DNA of 64,000 bases, from positions 2,852,001 through 2,916,000 of the forward strand of contig OX392538.1 in the NCBI GenBank assembly GCA_947623455.1, read 5' to 3'. The notes under the pieces were generated by a model, which did not search any database, was not told the origin of the DNA, and was given only the letters and a program-made list of their open reading frames with translations. Source of the DNA: Mimachlamys varia (Eukaryota > Mollusca > Bivalvia > Pectinida > Pectinidae). A program made the position numbers and the translations under genes. Positions 1-11,705 of this stretch are shown piece after piece (positions within the stretch are counted from its first letter, which is position 1; every line of letters starts with the position of its first letter).

Positions 1-1469
1 GATCAAGAGCATCGGCTGAACACGGCAGTTTAAAACTGCAAATGCATGCAATATTTCACTTGTTACTATACATTGTACCTCGTTGCAGTATGGTAATGCA
101 TGTATGTAAACGATAATATTGGCTGAAGCAAAAATTCATCAGAACATAACCCCTAACGGGATGTTATTGAATCCTATGGATGCTGGGTGTACCGTAGCGA
201 CCATGGATTTCAATCAGATTGTTTATTTATATGCACATTGATATTAATGATTGCTTCATGAAAAATTGTGATTTAACAAATGATATAGAGAAATAATTAA
301 TATTTTAGGAAATATCAACCTTTTAGTTTTTTCCTTTGCATTCACAGTATTTTTTGTTATCGGCCCTTAAATCCTGATGCAACACGGGATATATCTAAGT
401 AATTGCATTGCTTTATTATAATAATTGTACGTACAGTATATGAAACATGCATTGCCATTAATTATCTCAATAAATGCAGCCTACATCAACAGCTGATGAT
501 ATATATTGGTGTTGAGGATAATTTGACATTTTCAACATTCATAAAGCTGAAATGCGTGATTAATCAGCTTTTATTATATTCATGTTGGCATACCGCATTA
601 TTAAACAATGTTTTATGGATATAAATGATCCTGTAGTGTTTTGGTGTTATTGAATGTTGAGGCTGAAAACCTTTTTTAAATTTCCTACACATCTAGATAG
701 TTTAGAAAAAAAGCAAACATTTTCACGACTTCAGCAAAAACCAGCCAAAGAATTGTTTATCTTAATGTAGCTTAACAGAAGATTGAATAATCAACTATAC
801 TAAAAGCAAAATATTGATAGGCTTGTGTTTAAATCTTGATTAAAACACTTAAAAATATAAGGTACACACGCAGTATGAACATACACTCTGTAGTTTATCT
901 TGATTTGATGAAATAGAAAAGTGCAATTAGAAACATTTATATCACGTAAACTCTCGCACACGGTGTGCGAGCCGAGCGGTAACGCGGCGACCTGACGCCG
1001 TAATTATTATAGATATGAGCATTGCCTGGTCTTCACAGGCAAACTCGCGGAAGTTGCGTGACGTATATTAACTTTCCGGAACATCCATCTTGGATTTGTA
1101 CGCCATTACCTCATCCATATCAATGCCACGCATTGCCAGCCGGACGAGCCGTCGTAAGGTGAGGTAGGCAGGGGAGTAAGGATTATGGATAGGGCCGGGA
1201 GGGACATTTCAGTGGACACACCGAAGTATCTCGTGTCCGGGGGAGTAAACCAGCTGTTATACTGTAACAGTACATTTGCTCAGTGGAGAGACGAAAAGCA
1301 GTGGCTCGGGGTAAACAACTGGCTGTTTTGTATACTACACAAGTACACTACATCCTCAATAACGTCACAGGCGATATTAAAATATTCTACGTGAATAGAT
1401 ATATAATAGAATGAATATACTTTAATGTTATTCGCCAATCGACAGAAATCTCCGGTTTACTTGGAGTCC
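1..1469. other. Intergenic, no gene recognised
   Basis: AT-rich sequence with only short open frames and no recognisable domain. A GC-richer patch at about 960-1180 holds a fragment that superficially resembles a tRNA A box, but it has no B box and no cloverleaf. Confidence 0.5.
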
Positions 1470-1620
1470 ACGATGTAAGCAGCTGATGTAGAAGAGTCTG
1501 TTGTGTCCTTTATTTCAAGTTCAGAAGGGTATTTACGATCGACGTGGTCAGCAAACTTCGTCGATATATCTGGAAGTGAAATTCAAAGATTTGGCAAGGT
1601 TTTTGCCACCTGTACCGATC
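1470..1620 (-). pseudogene. Penelope-like RT fragment
   Basis: Reading the - strand, this short stretch matches the same RT family as the large copy at 8525-10140. It covers the part from the RYIDDVL catalytic region to the DTTDSST segment and is broken by small deletions, one of which removes the codons around the second catalytic aspartate loop. It ends against a fragment of another dispersed repeat at about 1630. It is non-functional. Confidence 0.65.
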
Positions 1621-1629
1621 AGCCCCCCA

Positions 1630-1720
1630 CAAACACATGTGTTTTACTAACACAACCACACCGCATACACATGGAGGCCGTCATTAAATGACTCTAGCTG
1701 TTAAAAACAAACCAAATCAA
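1630..1720 (-). repeat. Partial copy of dispersed repeat family R1
   Basis: Contains a degraded form of the family end, which reads TTTTACGTCCTATTAACAGC on the forward strand of the copy at 6308-6545. Here it is inverted and truncated, directly beside the RT fragment. Confidence 0.5.
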
Positions 1721-1842
1721 GATGACGAAAATAAAAAAAAATCATATCCCTCAAAAAACCACATGAATTATATGTTTTTAGCTCTTATCAAGACCATACT
1801 GTCAAAATGAACAGCAGTTTTGTTACATGTCAAAGATCACAA

Positions 1843-2035
1843 AATGTTACATGTCGGGTGTCGTCGATGAAGCAGAGGACGCTTGCTCTTCCCGAACACC
1901 TGGTCTTATTATATTGTGCTTTTACGAGAGTCTCCATGTAAATATTTCCTTTGTTCCTATTTTGCCCCTAGTTTGGTCGATTTTGGGTTCGGATTATGGT
2001 TTTGTTGACGCTTTGGTATTCTCTGAATTTTAGTT
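1843..2035 (+). repeat. Penelope-like element 3' tail
   Basis: Only the non-coding 3' tail of the RT family is present, beginning near GGGTGTCGTCGATGAAGCAG and ending at the family's common terminus GACGCTTTGGTATTCTCT, followed by a T-rich run. The coding part is missing, as expected for a 5'-truncated insertion. Confidence 0.65.
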
Positions 2036-2199
2036 TTTTTTTTTTTATCCAAATCATTGCCACGTGTTTTTCGCTGTGAGATTATATTGGTACCAAAAGT
2101 CTTGTCGTTCATGCAGTTGGAGTTATGAACAACAACTTTAAAAGCGTGCATGCATCGTGTACACGTCCAAATATGGCGCGAAAATAAATAAGAGAAAAC

Positions 2200-3430
2200 C
2201 AAAACGTTAACAAAATTATCATCCAAACTCAAAATCGATTAAACCAGGGGCAAAATATGAACAAAGGAAAGATTTACATGGAGACACTTGTAAAAATACA
2301 AGAGAATAAGACCAGGTGTTCCGGACGACACCCGCCATGCACATCTAAGTAGACATCACGTTCTCAAAATGAGAACCGAGTATCATTGTCAATCACAACC
2401 AGTAAACATACTAATGAGCATATTCAAAAACGTCCATCTTCATATCATTTGAAGATACAGAATATTTCTCATTGAGACAAAGATGGCGACAATAAAACTT
2501 GACCATATTTCTGATCAACTTGCATCTCTCGAATCCTTGTGTTGTTACATGTAGTTTGTTTGTCCGCAGTCGTCATCGATCACGAAAATCCAAATCTCTA
2601 AGCAAGCCCTAGAATATCGAATCAACTACGACATGTCAACAGCATAGCTTGTTACATTCAAGAAATAGAAAGCTCACGATCGGAAAATTGAAACCATCAC
2701 GTTTATCGTATAGCTTAGTTGTAAGCTGTCCATGTTGAACGTAGTTTAATTAATCTTTTCGGCATGCTGTATCTTTTACTAAATTTAAAAGGTGCAGCAC
2801 GTGTGTGTTACGTCATCTTTAAGTTGAGATCGAGGTAAGCAGTAGAAGAGTCTGTTGTGTCATTTATTTCAAGTTCAGAAGGGTATATACGATCGACGTG
2901 GTCAGCAAACTTCTTGTTTATAGACAACACATCGTCGATATATCTGTAAGTGAAATAAAAAAAATTGGCAAGATTTTTGTTATTTGTCCTGATTAGCTCT
3001 TCCACAAATTCAGCGTCGTATGAAAACAAAAACAAGTCAGCTAAGAATGGGGCACAGTTTGTTTCCATGGGAATGCCAAAAGTGTGCTGGAAAATCTTTC
3101 CTCCGAACTTAACAAAATATTGTCGACCAGGAATTCAATCATCCGTACTATATTTTCTTCGGTATATTTCCTCTTGGTTTTTGTCTTGTTTTTCACAAAG
3201 CATGCTCCAAGATAGCTCACTACCATATATTTCTATCGTCGTCCGTCTTTCTCTCCTAACAAGAGATCGAAGACGTTCCTTCAATTTTGTATGGGGTATG
3301 GTAGTGTACAGGGTGGAAAAATCAAATGTTTGGACCGAAAAGACATTTTTAGGAGAGGGTGTTCAAGATTAATCAAAAGATCTTTCGAGTTTTCAAAATC
3401 CTCATCCCATTGATTCCACTTACGGAGTAT
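2200..3430 (-). pseudogene. Penelope-like RT copy, interrupted
   Basis: Read on the - strand this copy runs from the RT domain (about 3430 down to 2825) to the 3' tail (about 2480 down to 2200). Visible RT signatures are MVVSYLG, TNCAPFLADLFLFSYDAEF (the core after the GIPMG turn), RYIDDVLSIN with the catalytic aspartate pair, and YPSELEINDTTDSS. Several frameshifts split it and the segment before MVVSYLG is decayed. A 68-bp piece of a hammerhead-ribozyme repeat interrupts it at 2750-2817. No GIY-YIG endonuclease domain follows the RT. Assignment to the Penelope-like class is from remembered family features; the RT nature itself is clear. Confidence 0.75.
2750..2817 (+). mobile_element. Truncated hammerhead-retrozyme fragment inserted in RT copy
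   Basis: The segment from TTAATCTTTTCGGCATGCTG to TTACGTCATC matches the region just downstream of the ribozyme in the copies at 58843 and 32670. It interrupts the RT sequence that elsewhere reads continuously. TTTAA flanks it on both sides (2745-2749 and 2818-2822), either a short target duplication or a microhomology junction, since the retrozyme itself carries GTTTAAT at this point. The ribozyme core is absent. Confidence 0.6.
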
Positions 3431-3600
3431 ACGGATACAGATTGATTAGAACAACTGATTTAACCGCCGTTGAATGCTTCTTTCCAACTATATGTGCAAT
3501 TTGGCATTAGTTTATCACTATCATGGATGACTTAGCACACACATACTGCACCTTTTTAATTTAGTAACAGATACAATATGCCGAAAAAATGAATTAAATT

Positions 3601-3641
3601 GCATCATACAGTTTCGTCCTCCTATGACTCTTCAGTGATGC
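3601..3641 (-). ncRNA. Degenerate hammerhead ribozyme (copy B)
   Basis: Read on the - strand: stem I strand GCATCA, core CTGAAGA, stem II/loop GTCATAGGAGGAC, then GAAAC and the closing strand TGATGC. Stem I is perfect (6 bp) and both core boxes are kept. One stem II base is changed, and the self-complementary ACAGCTGT of stem III has lost three bases to give ACTGT. Cleavage is unlikely. Confidence 0.7.
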
Positions 3642-4001
3642 TAGGGGCCAAAAGGTGGGAATCCAAAATTTTTAAACTAATGTAGAAGCAAAAGGGTCAA
3701 GTGCGTAAAACCTTTTATATTATGAATTAAGAAGCAAGATTAACCTAGATCTGTATAATTTCAAATCGTGTACTACGGAAATATGTATATTATGTACCAC
3801 GCCACTACTAAAATGAGATAACTTTGGCAATGGGGGCTTCAGCGAACGTCAGGGACTACAAAAATCTACCAACAGAGTCTGCCACCCGTTTTATTAAAGA
3901 TAACGTAACACATACATGCTGCACTTTTTAAAGATGACGTAACACGCACATATTAATTTAATTTAGTAACAGATACAGTATGCCGAAAAAATTAATTAAC
4001 T

Positions 4002-4045
4002 GCACCATACAGCTGTTTTGTCCTCCTAGGAATCTTCAGTGATGC
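4002..4045 (-). ncRNA. Degenerate hammerhead ribozyme (copy C)
   Basis: Read on the - strand: GCATCA, CTGAAGA, TTCCTAGGAGGAC, AAAA, CAGCTGTA, TGGTGC. The length is full and stem III is intact. The conserved G of the GAAA box is A, the first stem II pair is broken, and one stem I pair is G-U-like. The essential G12 change predicts loss of activity. Confidence 0.7.
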
Positions 4046-4312
4046 TAGGGGCCAAAAGGTGGGAATTCAAAATGTTTAAACTAATGCAGAAGCAGAAATT
4101 ATGAATTTAGAAGTAAAATTAAACTAGTTCTGTATAATTTCAAATCGTGTACTACGAAAATGTGTGTATTATGTACCGTGCCACTACTCAAATGAGATCA
4201 ACTGTTGCTATGGAGGCTCTAGCCCACCTCTGGGACTAAAAAAACCACCAGCAGAGTCTGCCACCCATATCATTAAAGATAACGTAACATACACGTGCTG
4301 GACCTTTTTTGT

Positions 4313-6307
4313 CCGAAAATGGACAATACACAAATAGGCACCAAGGGAAACCTACACGTCGCGTAACGTTTTGCGATCCTACGTCTGTACAACTAAAGTT
4401 TATAACATTTTCCAGAACTGAACTTACTATTTTCTAGTGAATCCAATGTGTTCTCTACGACGATTACGTACGTGTTGGACCGCTTATTCACAACTTGTTC
4501 AAATAACAAAATTGTTACAAGACTGTTTTAATAAACACTCATCTATTTATAACTTTATTTCCTAGACGTCCAGTGTCTAATTTATAATAAACGTCCGATC
4601 ACAGACCAGTCATCTGCATATGAAGACAAATACTTCTTCATACATAAAGTTGACATTGCTAGACATAGGGTATATTATTGACCGGGAAACGCCATATTTC
4701 GGGAGTGGCCGGACTGTCTAGAACAGTCTTCCCCGACGGTCATCAATCAAATAACCAACTACACAAATGGAGATTCAAATTGGACCGGACAGACTCAATC
4801 ACACAGGAAATTCATTCGAACACGTGGGAATCCCAAGGTGTTAGTCCAGGAAGCAGGGGCGGAAGTCCGTTCGAACATATCCTGTTACTTCCGGCACCGA
4901 TTTTGATAGCTCCATTTTAGAACGTCACTCTTTATAACTCGTCTAATTCGTCGGAAGGACTAAAGGGGATACCCCCCCCCCCCCCAACGTGTTCGTATTT
5001 TCACAATATACTTTTTGTGAAACATGTCCAAGTCGGTGTAATGGGCTTGTTAATAAAACATGGACAGAACACAGGTCCTGGAGCTTTAATTTTGAACGCA
5101 TTGAATAAACCGTTGTTGAACAATGTCACAGTTTACATGTTCCAGTAGCCAATCTCTAATGAAAGCGCCAATTACGTTCTCCACAGATTAGTTTCGGCGT
5201 AATGTGTATTACTTCAACGTTAAACTTGTTTTAAATTTGTTTTCAACACGTAAGCCTTGCATGTTTTAATAATCAGTATGTCAAGGTCGTTGTCGAAATT
5301 GTTTTTACGCGAGTTGTCAAGGTCGTTTTCACACAAGAAAATACCAATTGACATTGGGTTTAACATTTTGTTGTTCTAATTGTAAAGTGACCTGTTACAC
5401 TTGGAAATTTGTGTTTTCGCCTTAATCTAGTAAACTAATGAAAAACAACAATTATTCACCTGTCGTCATTGTGACGAACATGTTTAATACAATTCAAAGT
5501 TGTCTGTCGACTCCGAAAGCCCGTAACCAATAAGGTCCACTTCCAATCGGAGAAAATATTTATCTGTCTTAGAAAATGTGCTATCTATACAAATAGCATC
5601 TGTAAATGACAAAGAAACAAAGAAGGTATAAAAACAAATCGAATGTCTGCTCTTTATTTTGTTTTTATATAACGGACCTGCAGGAACAATGTTACTTTTT
5701 GACAGCCGCCGTGTAACCTCTAAAAGACCGTAGCTAATTTCCCCGATGCTGATGATATTTTTTTCGGATTTAAAAACAACAAATATAGCGTGTAACTTGC
5801 ATTAAATGACCAAAAGTCCAAATAACATTCCTTTCCATAAATCCATCATGGAATCGGGAGAATTTCGTGTCTTCAATTTCATACAAATATTTTCATACAA
5901 ATATTTTCTTCTGTTAAATTGAAGCAACATTGCCAGAAGTGAGAATTTAATTATTACCTGAATTTGCGGTTAAAAATTTGAAAAACATACAATGTTCTAC
6001 AGCAGAATACTAATTCATATCAACCGAGGAAGCCATGTTGAAAAAATTCGGAGAAGTGCTTCAGCCACTTGGACTTGTATTTCGCTTGCTACAGTCCGTA
6101 ATATTCTATATAGTTGTATCTTTGACATACATATGGGATCTTATTTACATAAAACGTGATAGACTCTGTTTTCATGAACTTTCAATTACTGAAGGGTTTT
6201 TTTAAAGCCGATTTCATTCCCCTGCAATTTAGGTCGGAATATGCATCAAATAATTGCCAAATCTTTTAATTTCACTTTTTCTCCTTACATGATGTTTGTT
6301 TTTTTGG
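4313..6307. other. Intergenic, no gene recognised
   Basis: No open frame longer than about 80 codons has recognisable content. A run of C residues lies at about 4973-4985 and a short duplicated ATACAAATATTTTC at about 5880-5910. Confidence 0.5.
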
Positions 6308-6545
6308 TTGATTGTTTTACGTCCTATTAACAGCTAGAGTCATTGAACGACGTCACCCCGGTGTATGCGATGTGGGTGTGTATTTGGGAGGCCGCGGTAT
6401 GTTCGTGTAAGCCTTCTAGTGATAGTACGGATCTTTTGCCGATTTAAAGTGCTACCACACTGAAGTATACTGCCGAAGGTCCCAGCAGAACACCCCATCC
6501 GGTCACATACTGACAACGGGGGAACCAGTCGCTCAACTTCCATAA
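6308..6545 (+). repeat. Dispersed repeat family R1, near-complete copy
   Basis: Starts near GATTGTTTTACGTCCTATTA and runs through GTATGCGATGTGGGTGTG, a TTTGCCGATTTAAAGTGCTA block and a GTCACATACTGACAACGG block. Longer copies recur inverted at 52340-52590 and 62430-62685, with scraps at 1630-1720 and 51740-51830. I see no coding capacity or tRNA promoter; it is probably a SINE- or MITE-like repeat of molluscs. The class is not established. Confidence 0.6.
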
Positions 6546-8524
6546 TGCGTTACAACAAGGTTCACATATCATTGAAGGTCATATACGGCATGCAATCATT
6601 TGGTGTAATTTCTTGTTGTGAATCACATCGATTTGCGCATATGCTCCCAATATTCCTATAAATATACATGAAATTACACAAAGATATTACCGCGTACCAC
6701 CCCTTAAATCGTCTATAACAACGGTTAGTAGGTACATATGTATGAACGTTACCCTGGTGGTGCTAACAGTATAGTTAACGTAACACGGACAGCATGAATA
6801 TGCCAATAGAATGTTAGCAATGTGTTTCAGTTAAAGGAATCTATTATTTTTCATGACATTCTGTCGATAAATTATAACGTAATTCACAATTCAATAATTA
6901 TGTTATATACGTATTACTACATGTAGCTTTCTATCATATCCTGTTCATTGTTCAATGCATTGTTGACGCGGCATGCACTCCTTACGCAGGCCTCGTCTGC
7001 AGAGTTTGCATGCGGTTCGGCTGCGTCATCTTATATCCCACAAGCGCAACTGAGTAAACGCAGCTATCTTCCACGTGACATTGCCTCTCATTTCCTTCAC
7101 CAAACCGTGCTCGTCACCTGCGGGGCCTTCGATGACGAGATGAATAAATTTTAGTCGTGATTGAACAACTCTGTCCGAAGTATTGCTAGTATACAGGATG
7201 AATAAGTTCATTATTATGCGATGATCAAAACAGAAACACCTTTTTCCGAATTTGCTTGTTTCGCCTAAAAGCCCCTGTATGCTCTCATAACTGCGTCGTC
7301 TAAATCCAGGGCTCTTATCTATCGATTGTATTTCTGAAAGGTCCTCGGTCGTCCACTGTGGATTTCCTGCTCCGGAAGGAGGATATTCAGCAGACGCACG
7401 CAGTTTTCCCCGTCAAATCATTGTAAGCAACACATCTCTCTTTTTCGCATATACACGGTAGTTCGAGGCTAATGATCAGTATTTTGCACAGCATTGACCA
7501 ATTTTTAGGCAATATACCTTGACTTAATCTTAGAAATACATGTTCATGTAGGGCATAACTGGTTTAAACCGTGATGCTGCATCGTACGCTGGGTGCTGTA
7601 AAAAGCAGTGACTAAAATTATTTTGTGATGCGTGAAGAAAACGACACATCTGTAAAATCATGCACGTGTTGAGATAAGGAGGAAAACATGAGGATCTATA
7701 AAAGAGATACAGGGAAAGTTATTTTAAATTTTAATTACTGTTGAGAAAGACAAAAAATGAAATACCAAATTCGTATTAGAAAACCTTTTCCTGATAGAAG
7801 ATTTTCTTCGTTCATAGAAATCCACTGGTAATATTGTTTCATCCCTATACAGTGTTGTAGCTTCCTATTTGTGTACCTGGTATTTGAAAACCGGGGTATC
7901 AAATTCGTTCCACACAGTGATAAGTCCCGATGTCAACAATGGCGAGATGAGAGGGGCGGTTCAAGTCTTCACCTCAAGATTACGAGCAAATAAAGCATTG
8001 TCACGACCACTCATATTGCAAAACAACAATAAAAATAGATGTACACGATATCGACACATGGTCGGACACTGAGAGCGACAATAACAGTATAGAAACAGAA
8101 TCGGAAGGAAGTCGGCGAGTGGTAGAATTATCCGTGTTGGCAGAACGTTTACACAAGAGCTGTGCCTGGTGTTTTTATATTTGCACTATTATGCTGTTGA
8201 AAATATAACACAGAACGCCGGTAGTTTTTATGTTCTAAAATGTTTTAGGCTTGTACGCATTCACAGTATATATGTTATGTAAAAATACTACCCACTACAA
8301 AAACCTATCCAAGACACAGTTTTACATCTAGTTTACAAGTTGCATAAAAAGATGTCTGTGATATTTGATTCAATGTTTTGCTTGTGCTTTATGTAACTAT
8401 ATGGTATGTAAATAATTTGACTGTGAATACTTAAATTTGTCCGCTAGCCGCTAGATATAAAAATAACACTTTGTAAAAATCGTTTTGTCCATTTTTCCAC
8501 AAATAAAATATTTTTGAGGTAAAT
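6546..8524. other. Intergenic, no gene recognised
   Basis: Several 60-70 codon open frames occur on both strands (for example 6948-7154 and 7869-8072), but none shows a motif, signal peptide or convincing splice context. Confidence 0.45.
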
Positions 8525-10140
8525 GTTCGAGCAACACTCAACGATCTACATGATAAGTATGTGGTTGTGTCTGCAGACAAAACATCTAACACCTTGATCA
8601 TTGTTTGCAAACGCTATTACATTCATTGCTTACAAAAAGAACTAGGCCTTGCTTGATAACCAAGGTAACCCTACTTACACATTGACCGGTTTTTCGAAAG
8701 ATGAAATACTGTCCAACCATACTTCGGTATTGCCATCTTTCCAAGTACCGGTTAATGAGCAAGATGCTGACCTACCTTGTCTTTATTGGATACTGAAACT
8801 ACGCAAGGATCCTTATAAGCAACGTTTTATCGCTGGCTCTGCTAATTGCTCGACCAAGCCATTATCAAAACTTCTTACTACAATTCTTAGTACCATAAAA
8901 TCAGGGTTTAAGTCGTATTGTGACACTGTGTACACCAGAAGTGGAATTAATGGGATGTGGATTTTGAAAAACTCGAAATATCTTTTGATCAATCTTGAAC
9001 ACCCCCTCTTAAAAAACGTCTTTAAGATCAAAACATTTGATTTTTCCACCCTGTACACTACCATACCTCATACAAAATTGAAAGAACGTCTCCGATCTCT
9101 TGCTATAAGAGCTTTCTTTTCTAAAAAGGCGGACAACGATATAAATACAACCTGTATATGGTAGTGAGCTATCTCGGAGCATACTTTGTCAAAAACACGA
9201 CAAAAGCTAAGAGGAAATATTCTGAAGAAGATATAGTACGGATGATTGAATTCCTGGTCGACAACATTTTTGTTGAGTTCGGGGGAAAGATTTTCCAGCA
9301 GACTGTTGGCATTCCCATGGGAACAAACTGTGCCCCACTCTTAGCTGACTTGTTTTTGTTTTCATACGAGGCTGAATTTGTCGAGGGGCTAATCAGAACA
9401 GGTAACAAAAACCTTGTCAAATCTTTTAATTTCTCTTTCAGATATATCGACGATGTGTTGTCTATAAACAACAAGACGTTTGCTGACCTCGTCGATCGTA
9501 TATACTTCTGAACTTGAAATAAAGGACACAACAGACTCTTCTACATCAGCTGCTTACCTCGATCTCTACTTAAACTACGACCAACATGGACAGCTTACTA
9601 CTACGTTATACGATATACGTGATAATTTCAATTTTCCGATCGTTAACTTTCCATTTCTTGATAGTAACATCCCTGCTTCTCCAACCTATGGTGTTAACAT
9701 GTCGCAGTTGATTCGGTATTCCAGGGCTTGCTCTAAATATCGGGATTTTCGTGATCGATGTCGACTGCTGACAAACAAACTAACAACACAAGGATTCGAG
9801 AGATGCAGGTTGATCAGTACTATGGGCAAGTTTTATGGTCGCCATATTTGTCTCATTGAGAAATATTCTGTATCTTCAAGTGATATGAAGATGGACGTTT
9901 TTGAGTATGCTCATTAGTGTGTTTACTTGTTGTGATTGACAATTATACTCTGTTCTCATTTTGAGAACTTGATGTTTACTTGGATGTGACAAAGATTTAC
10001 ATGGCGGGTGTCGTCGATGAAGCAGAAGACGCTTATTCTTCTGGAACACCTGGTTTTAGTCTCTTGTACTTTTGCGAGGGTCTCCATGTTAATCTTTCCT
10101 TCATGATTATGATTATGTTGACGCTTCGGTATTTTATATG
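8525..10140 (+). pseudogene. Penelope-like reverse transcriptase, largest copy
   Basis: Encodes most of an RT domain of a Penelope-like element; the intact family protein would copy element RNA at the insertion site. In order: DKYVVVSADKTSN (about 8555), RFIAGSANCSTKPLSKLL (about 8825), KTFDFSTLYTTIPHTKLKE (about 9025, first catalytic aspartate), VGIPMGTNCAPLLADLF (about 9305), FRYIDDVLSINN (about 9438, catalytic DD), YLDLYLNYDQHG and KFYGRHICLIEKYS at the C-terminus, then a 3' tail. A frameshift near 9160 and a 2-base loss near 9508 break the frame, and stops occur upstream near 8655. The 5' end, including any endonuclease, is missing and no GIY-YIG domain follows, which would fit lineages with an N-terminal nuclease. 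Non-functional. Confidence 0.75.
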
Positions 10141-10440
10141 TAACTATTGACCTTTTTTTATTTCATTGTATGTTTGTGTTTTTCAACAACATTCACAAGA
10201 AAAAAATTTGAAAAAAAATCATCAAACCCAAGAAAAATGTTTTTGGTGTTTTTTACCAAAAATGAAACAAGTCATAGGAATGTTTAGATTTTCATAAAAT
10301 CATCTCTACCTGGTAGCCAATCAACATATGAAAGTTTTAAGGAAATCTAGCGGTTAATTACGAAAGGGTCGAGCCTCCTTAATAGCCACCGTTTAGTGCG
10401 AGTTGTCTCGCTTGGAATACAAGAAGCGCTTTTTGAAAGA
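10141..10440. other. Intergenic, no feature recognised
   Basis: AT-rich spacer between the RT copy's 3' end and a small possible coding relic; homopolymer A runs only. Confidence 0.4.
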
Positions 10441-10444
10441 AAAA

Positions 10445-10695
10445 AAATCGCTTATCTTCATTATTTGGTCAGGTATAACTTGCAACATACATACCACCAC
10501 ACTCCTGTGAATCGAAGTGAATTCGTATTGAACATATTCCGATTATAAATTCTGCCAGATGGGGAGAATGGATTGGAGCAAGTGATCGGGAGTGTTGATT
10601 TTTGCGGCCTGTTTTTGCAGTTCTGGGTCCCATAAATTTCCGTCGGTCCGGTTGTGTTGCATAAGTCCGGACCAAATATCCGGTACATATTTAAA
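10445..10695 (-). pseudogene. Possible coding relic, unrecognised
   Basis: On the - strand one frame reads a protein-like stretch (VPDIWSGLMQHNRTDGNLW followed by about 30 residues) interrupted by a single stop, then a further stretch (EYVQYEFTSIHRSVVVCML). Two other frames are also open over part of this interval. The family is not recognised. It could be an exon of a broken host gene or of a transposon; codon-like composition is the only support. Confidence 0.25.
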
Positions 10696-11074
10696 TCTCC
10701 CCCGAATCTCTATCACACAAGCGTTTGGCTAGGATTTTGTATGCCTAGTGAGGCGCGTTGTTGACTGCGACACACTTGTAAAGAGGCACTGGCCCACTGG
10801 CAGTAGCCGAAATGCCAATTAAGCACTTAATTCTGAGCGTTGACTTTGCCGAAATCTTGATTTCTCTATGTCAAAACCTTGCAAAATTTTATTTTTATTT
10901 CAGGATATTGAAGAATGTAAAGTTGAGATTAAATATAATATAAAGAAATAACTGTTTAACAAACATTATACTACCATCTTGTTGTTGTTGATATAAATAG
11001 TATCTATTTACATTAAATACATGTATTATAAAAAAAATATAAATAACATTTGATATAGCGCCAAATCTAGCTAG

Positions 11075-11416
11075 CATAAGCCACTCTAAAGCGCTTTACA
11101 GTACATATATATACAATTCTTGTGGCTACGTGGCTAAAATCTTCCTATGTGTGTGTGCTGGAGATGAATTGTGCTCTGTTTGGAGTGGGACCGTGTTTCC
11201 AAAGGCATCTTTTATAGCGCCTCCTCACTTTAATGCTACAGCACAGATACTGCAACACCCGACTCGGACCATTTTATACTCCACCTGGGTTGTTGGAGTT
11301 GTGGGAGCAGGAGAAAAACACTTTCTCTGAATAGTCAATGTGTATGACGATTTCGGGGATCGAACGGCCGCCTGCATGGAAGGCCGGGGTGTTAACCACT
11401 GGATCAATCCACCCAT
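11075..11416 (-). mobile_element. tRNA-derived SINE
   Basis: The - strand starts (11416 to 11345) with a tRNA-like head: an A-box-like TGGATTGATCCAGTGGTT (11393-11410) and a B box GTTCGATCCCC (11355-11365), about 30 bases apart as in a tRNA gene. The acceptor ends do not pair well and the sequence runs on into a ~250-bp body (GGCGCTATAAAAGATGCC, TTTGGAAACACGGTCCCAC) ending near a CTAAAGCGCTTTACAG block on the + strand. That points to a SINE with an internal pol III promoter, not a functional tRNA gene. Confidence 0.6.
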
Positions 11417-11609
11417 AATACATTTAGGAGCATGTATAATTTTGTAGAAAATGACGCGATGGAATGGATTGATTATTTCATATAAGTAAAGAACTTATAC
11501 AACGAGTATTAAAAACAGACATACGACCCGCCTATATTAAATACACATATCATCAAGCAGTGTCATTACTTAAAGATAATGCTGCCGTTGTTAGAGGTCC
11601 AGGTTATTG

Positions 11610-11705
11610 CAATCTGATTAAAATACAGATCCTCACTATTACTATCATGTGTAGGACCTGACAGCGACCAGTAGAAGGTCTAGTGCAGATGACCTTTATT
11701 ATTTC
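11610..11705 (-). repeat. Terminal fragment of MULE-like MITE family
   Basis: Begins with CAATCTGATTAAAATACAGA, the terminal inverted repeat of the ~390-bp family seen complete at 14370, 22551 and 55082. After about 95 bases similarity is lost, leaving only a piece containing a CAGATGACCTTT block. Confidence 0.6.

Larger units (their letters stand above)
3520..4312 (-). mobile_element. Hammerhead retrozyme, tandem dimer of ~401-bp units
   Basis: Two head-to-tail units of about 401 bp lie on the - strand. Each holds a hammerhead-like motif (3601-3641 and 4002-4045) followed on the - strand by TTTTTTCGGCATA, an AT-rich stretch, and then a longer body beginning at a TTACG(T)CATCTTT block. Shared body sequence includes CAGAGTCTGCCACCC (+ strand) about 240 bp after each motif. 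A tandem dimer with one type-I hammerhead per unit is the genomic form of retrozymes, non-autonomous retroelements whose RNA self-cleaves into circles. There is no coding capacity. Both ribozymes here carry core or stem changes, so this locus is probably an old, inactive insertion. Confidence 0.75.

Noticed and set aside
960..1015. Possible tRNA gene (GAGCCGAGCGGTAACGC resembles an A box)
   Set aside because: No B box at the right distance and no cloverleaf pairing.
11345..11416. Functional tRNA gene on the - strand
   Set aside because: A and B boxes are present but the acceptor stem does not pair and the transcript would run into a SINE body; called a SINE instead.
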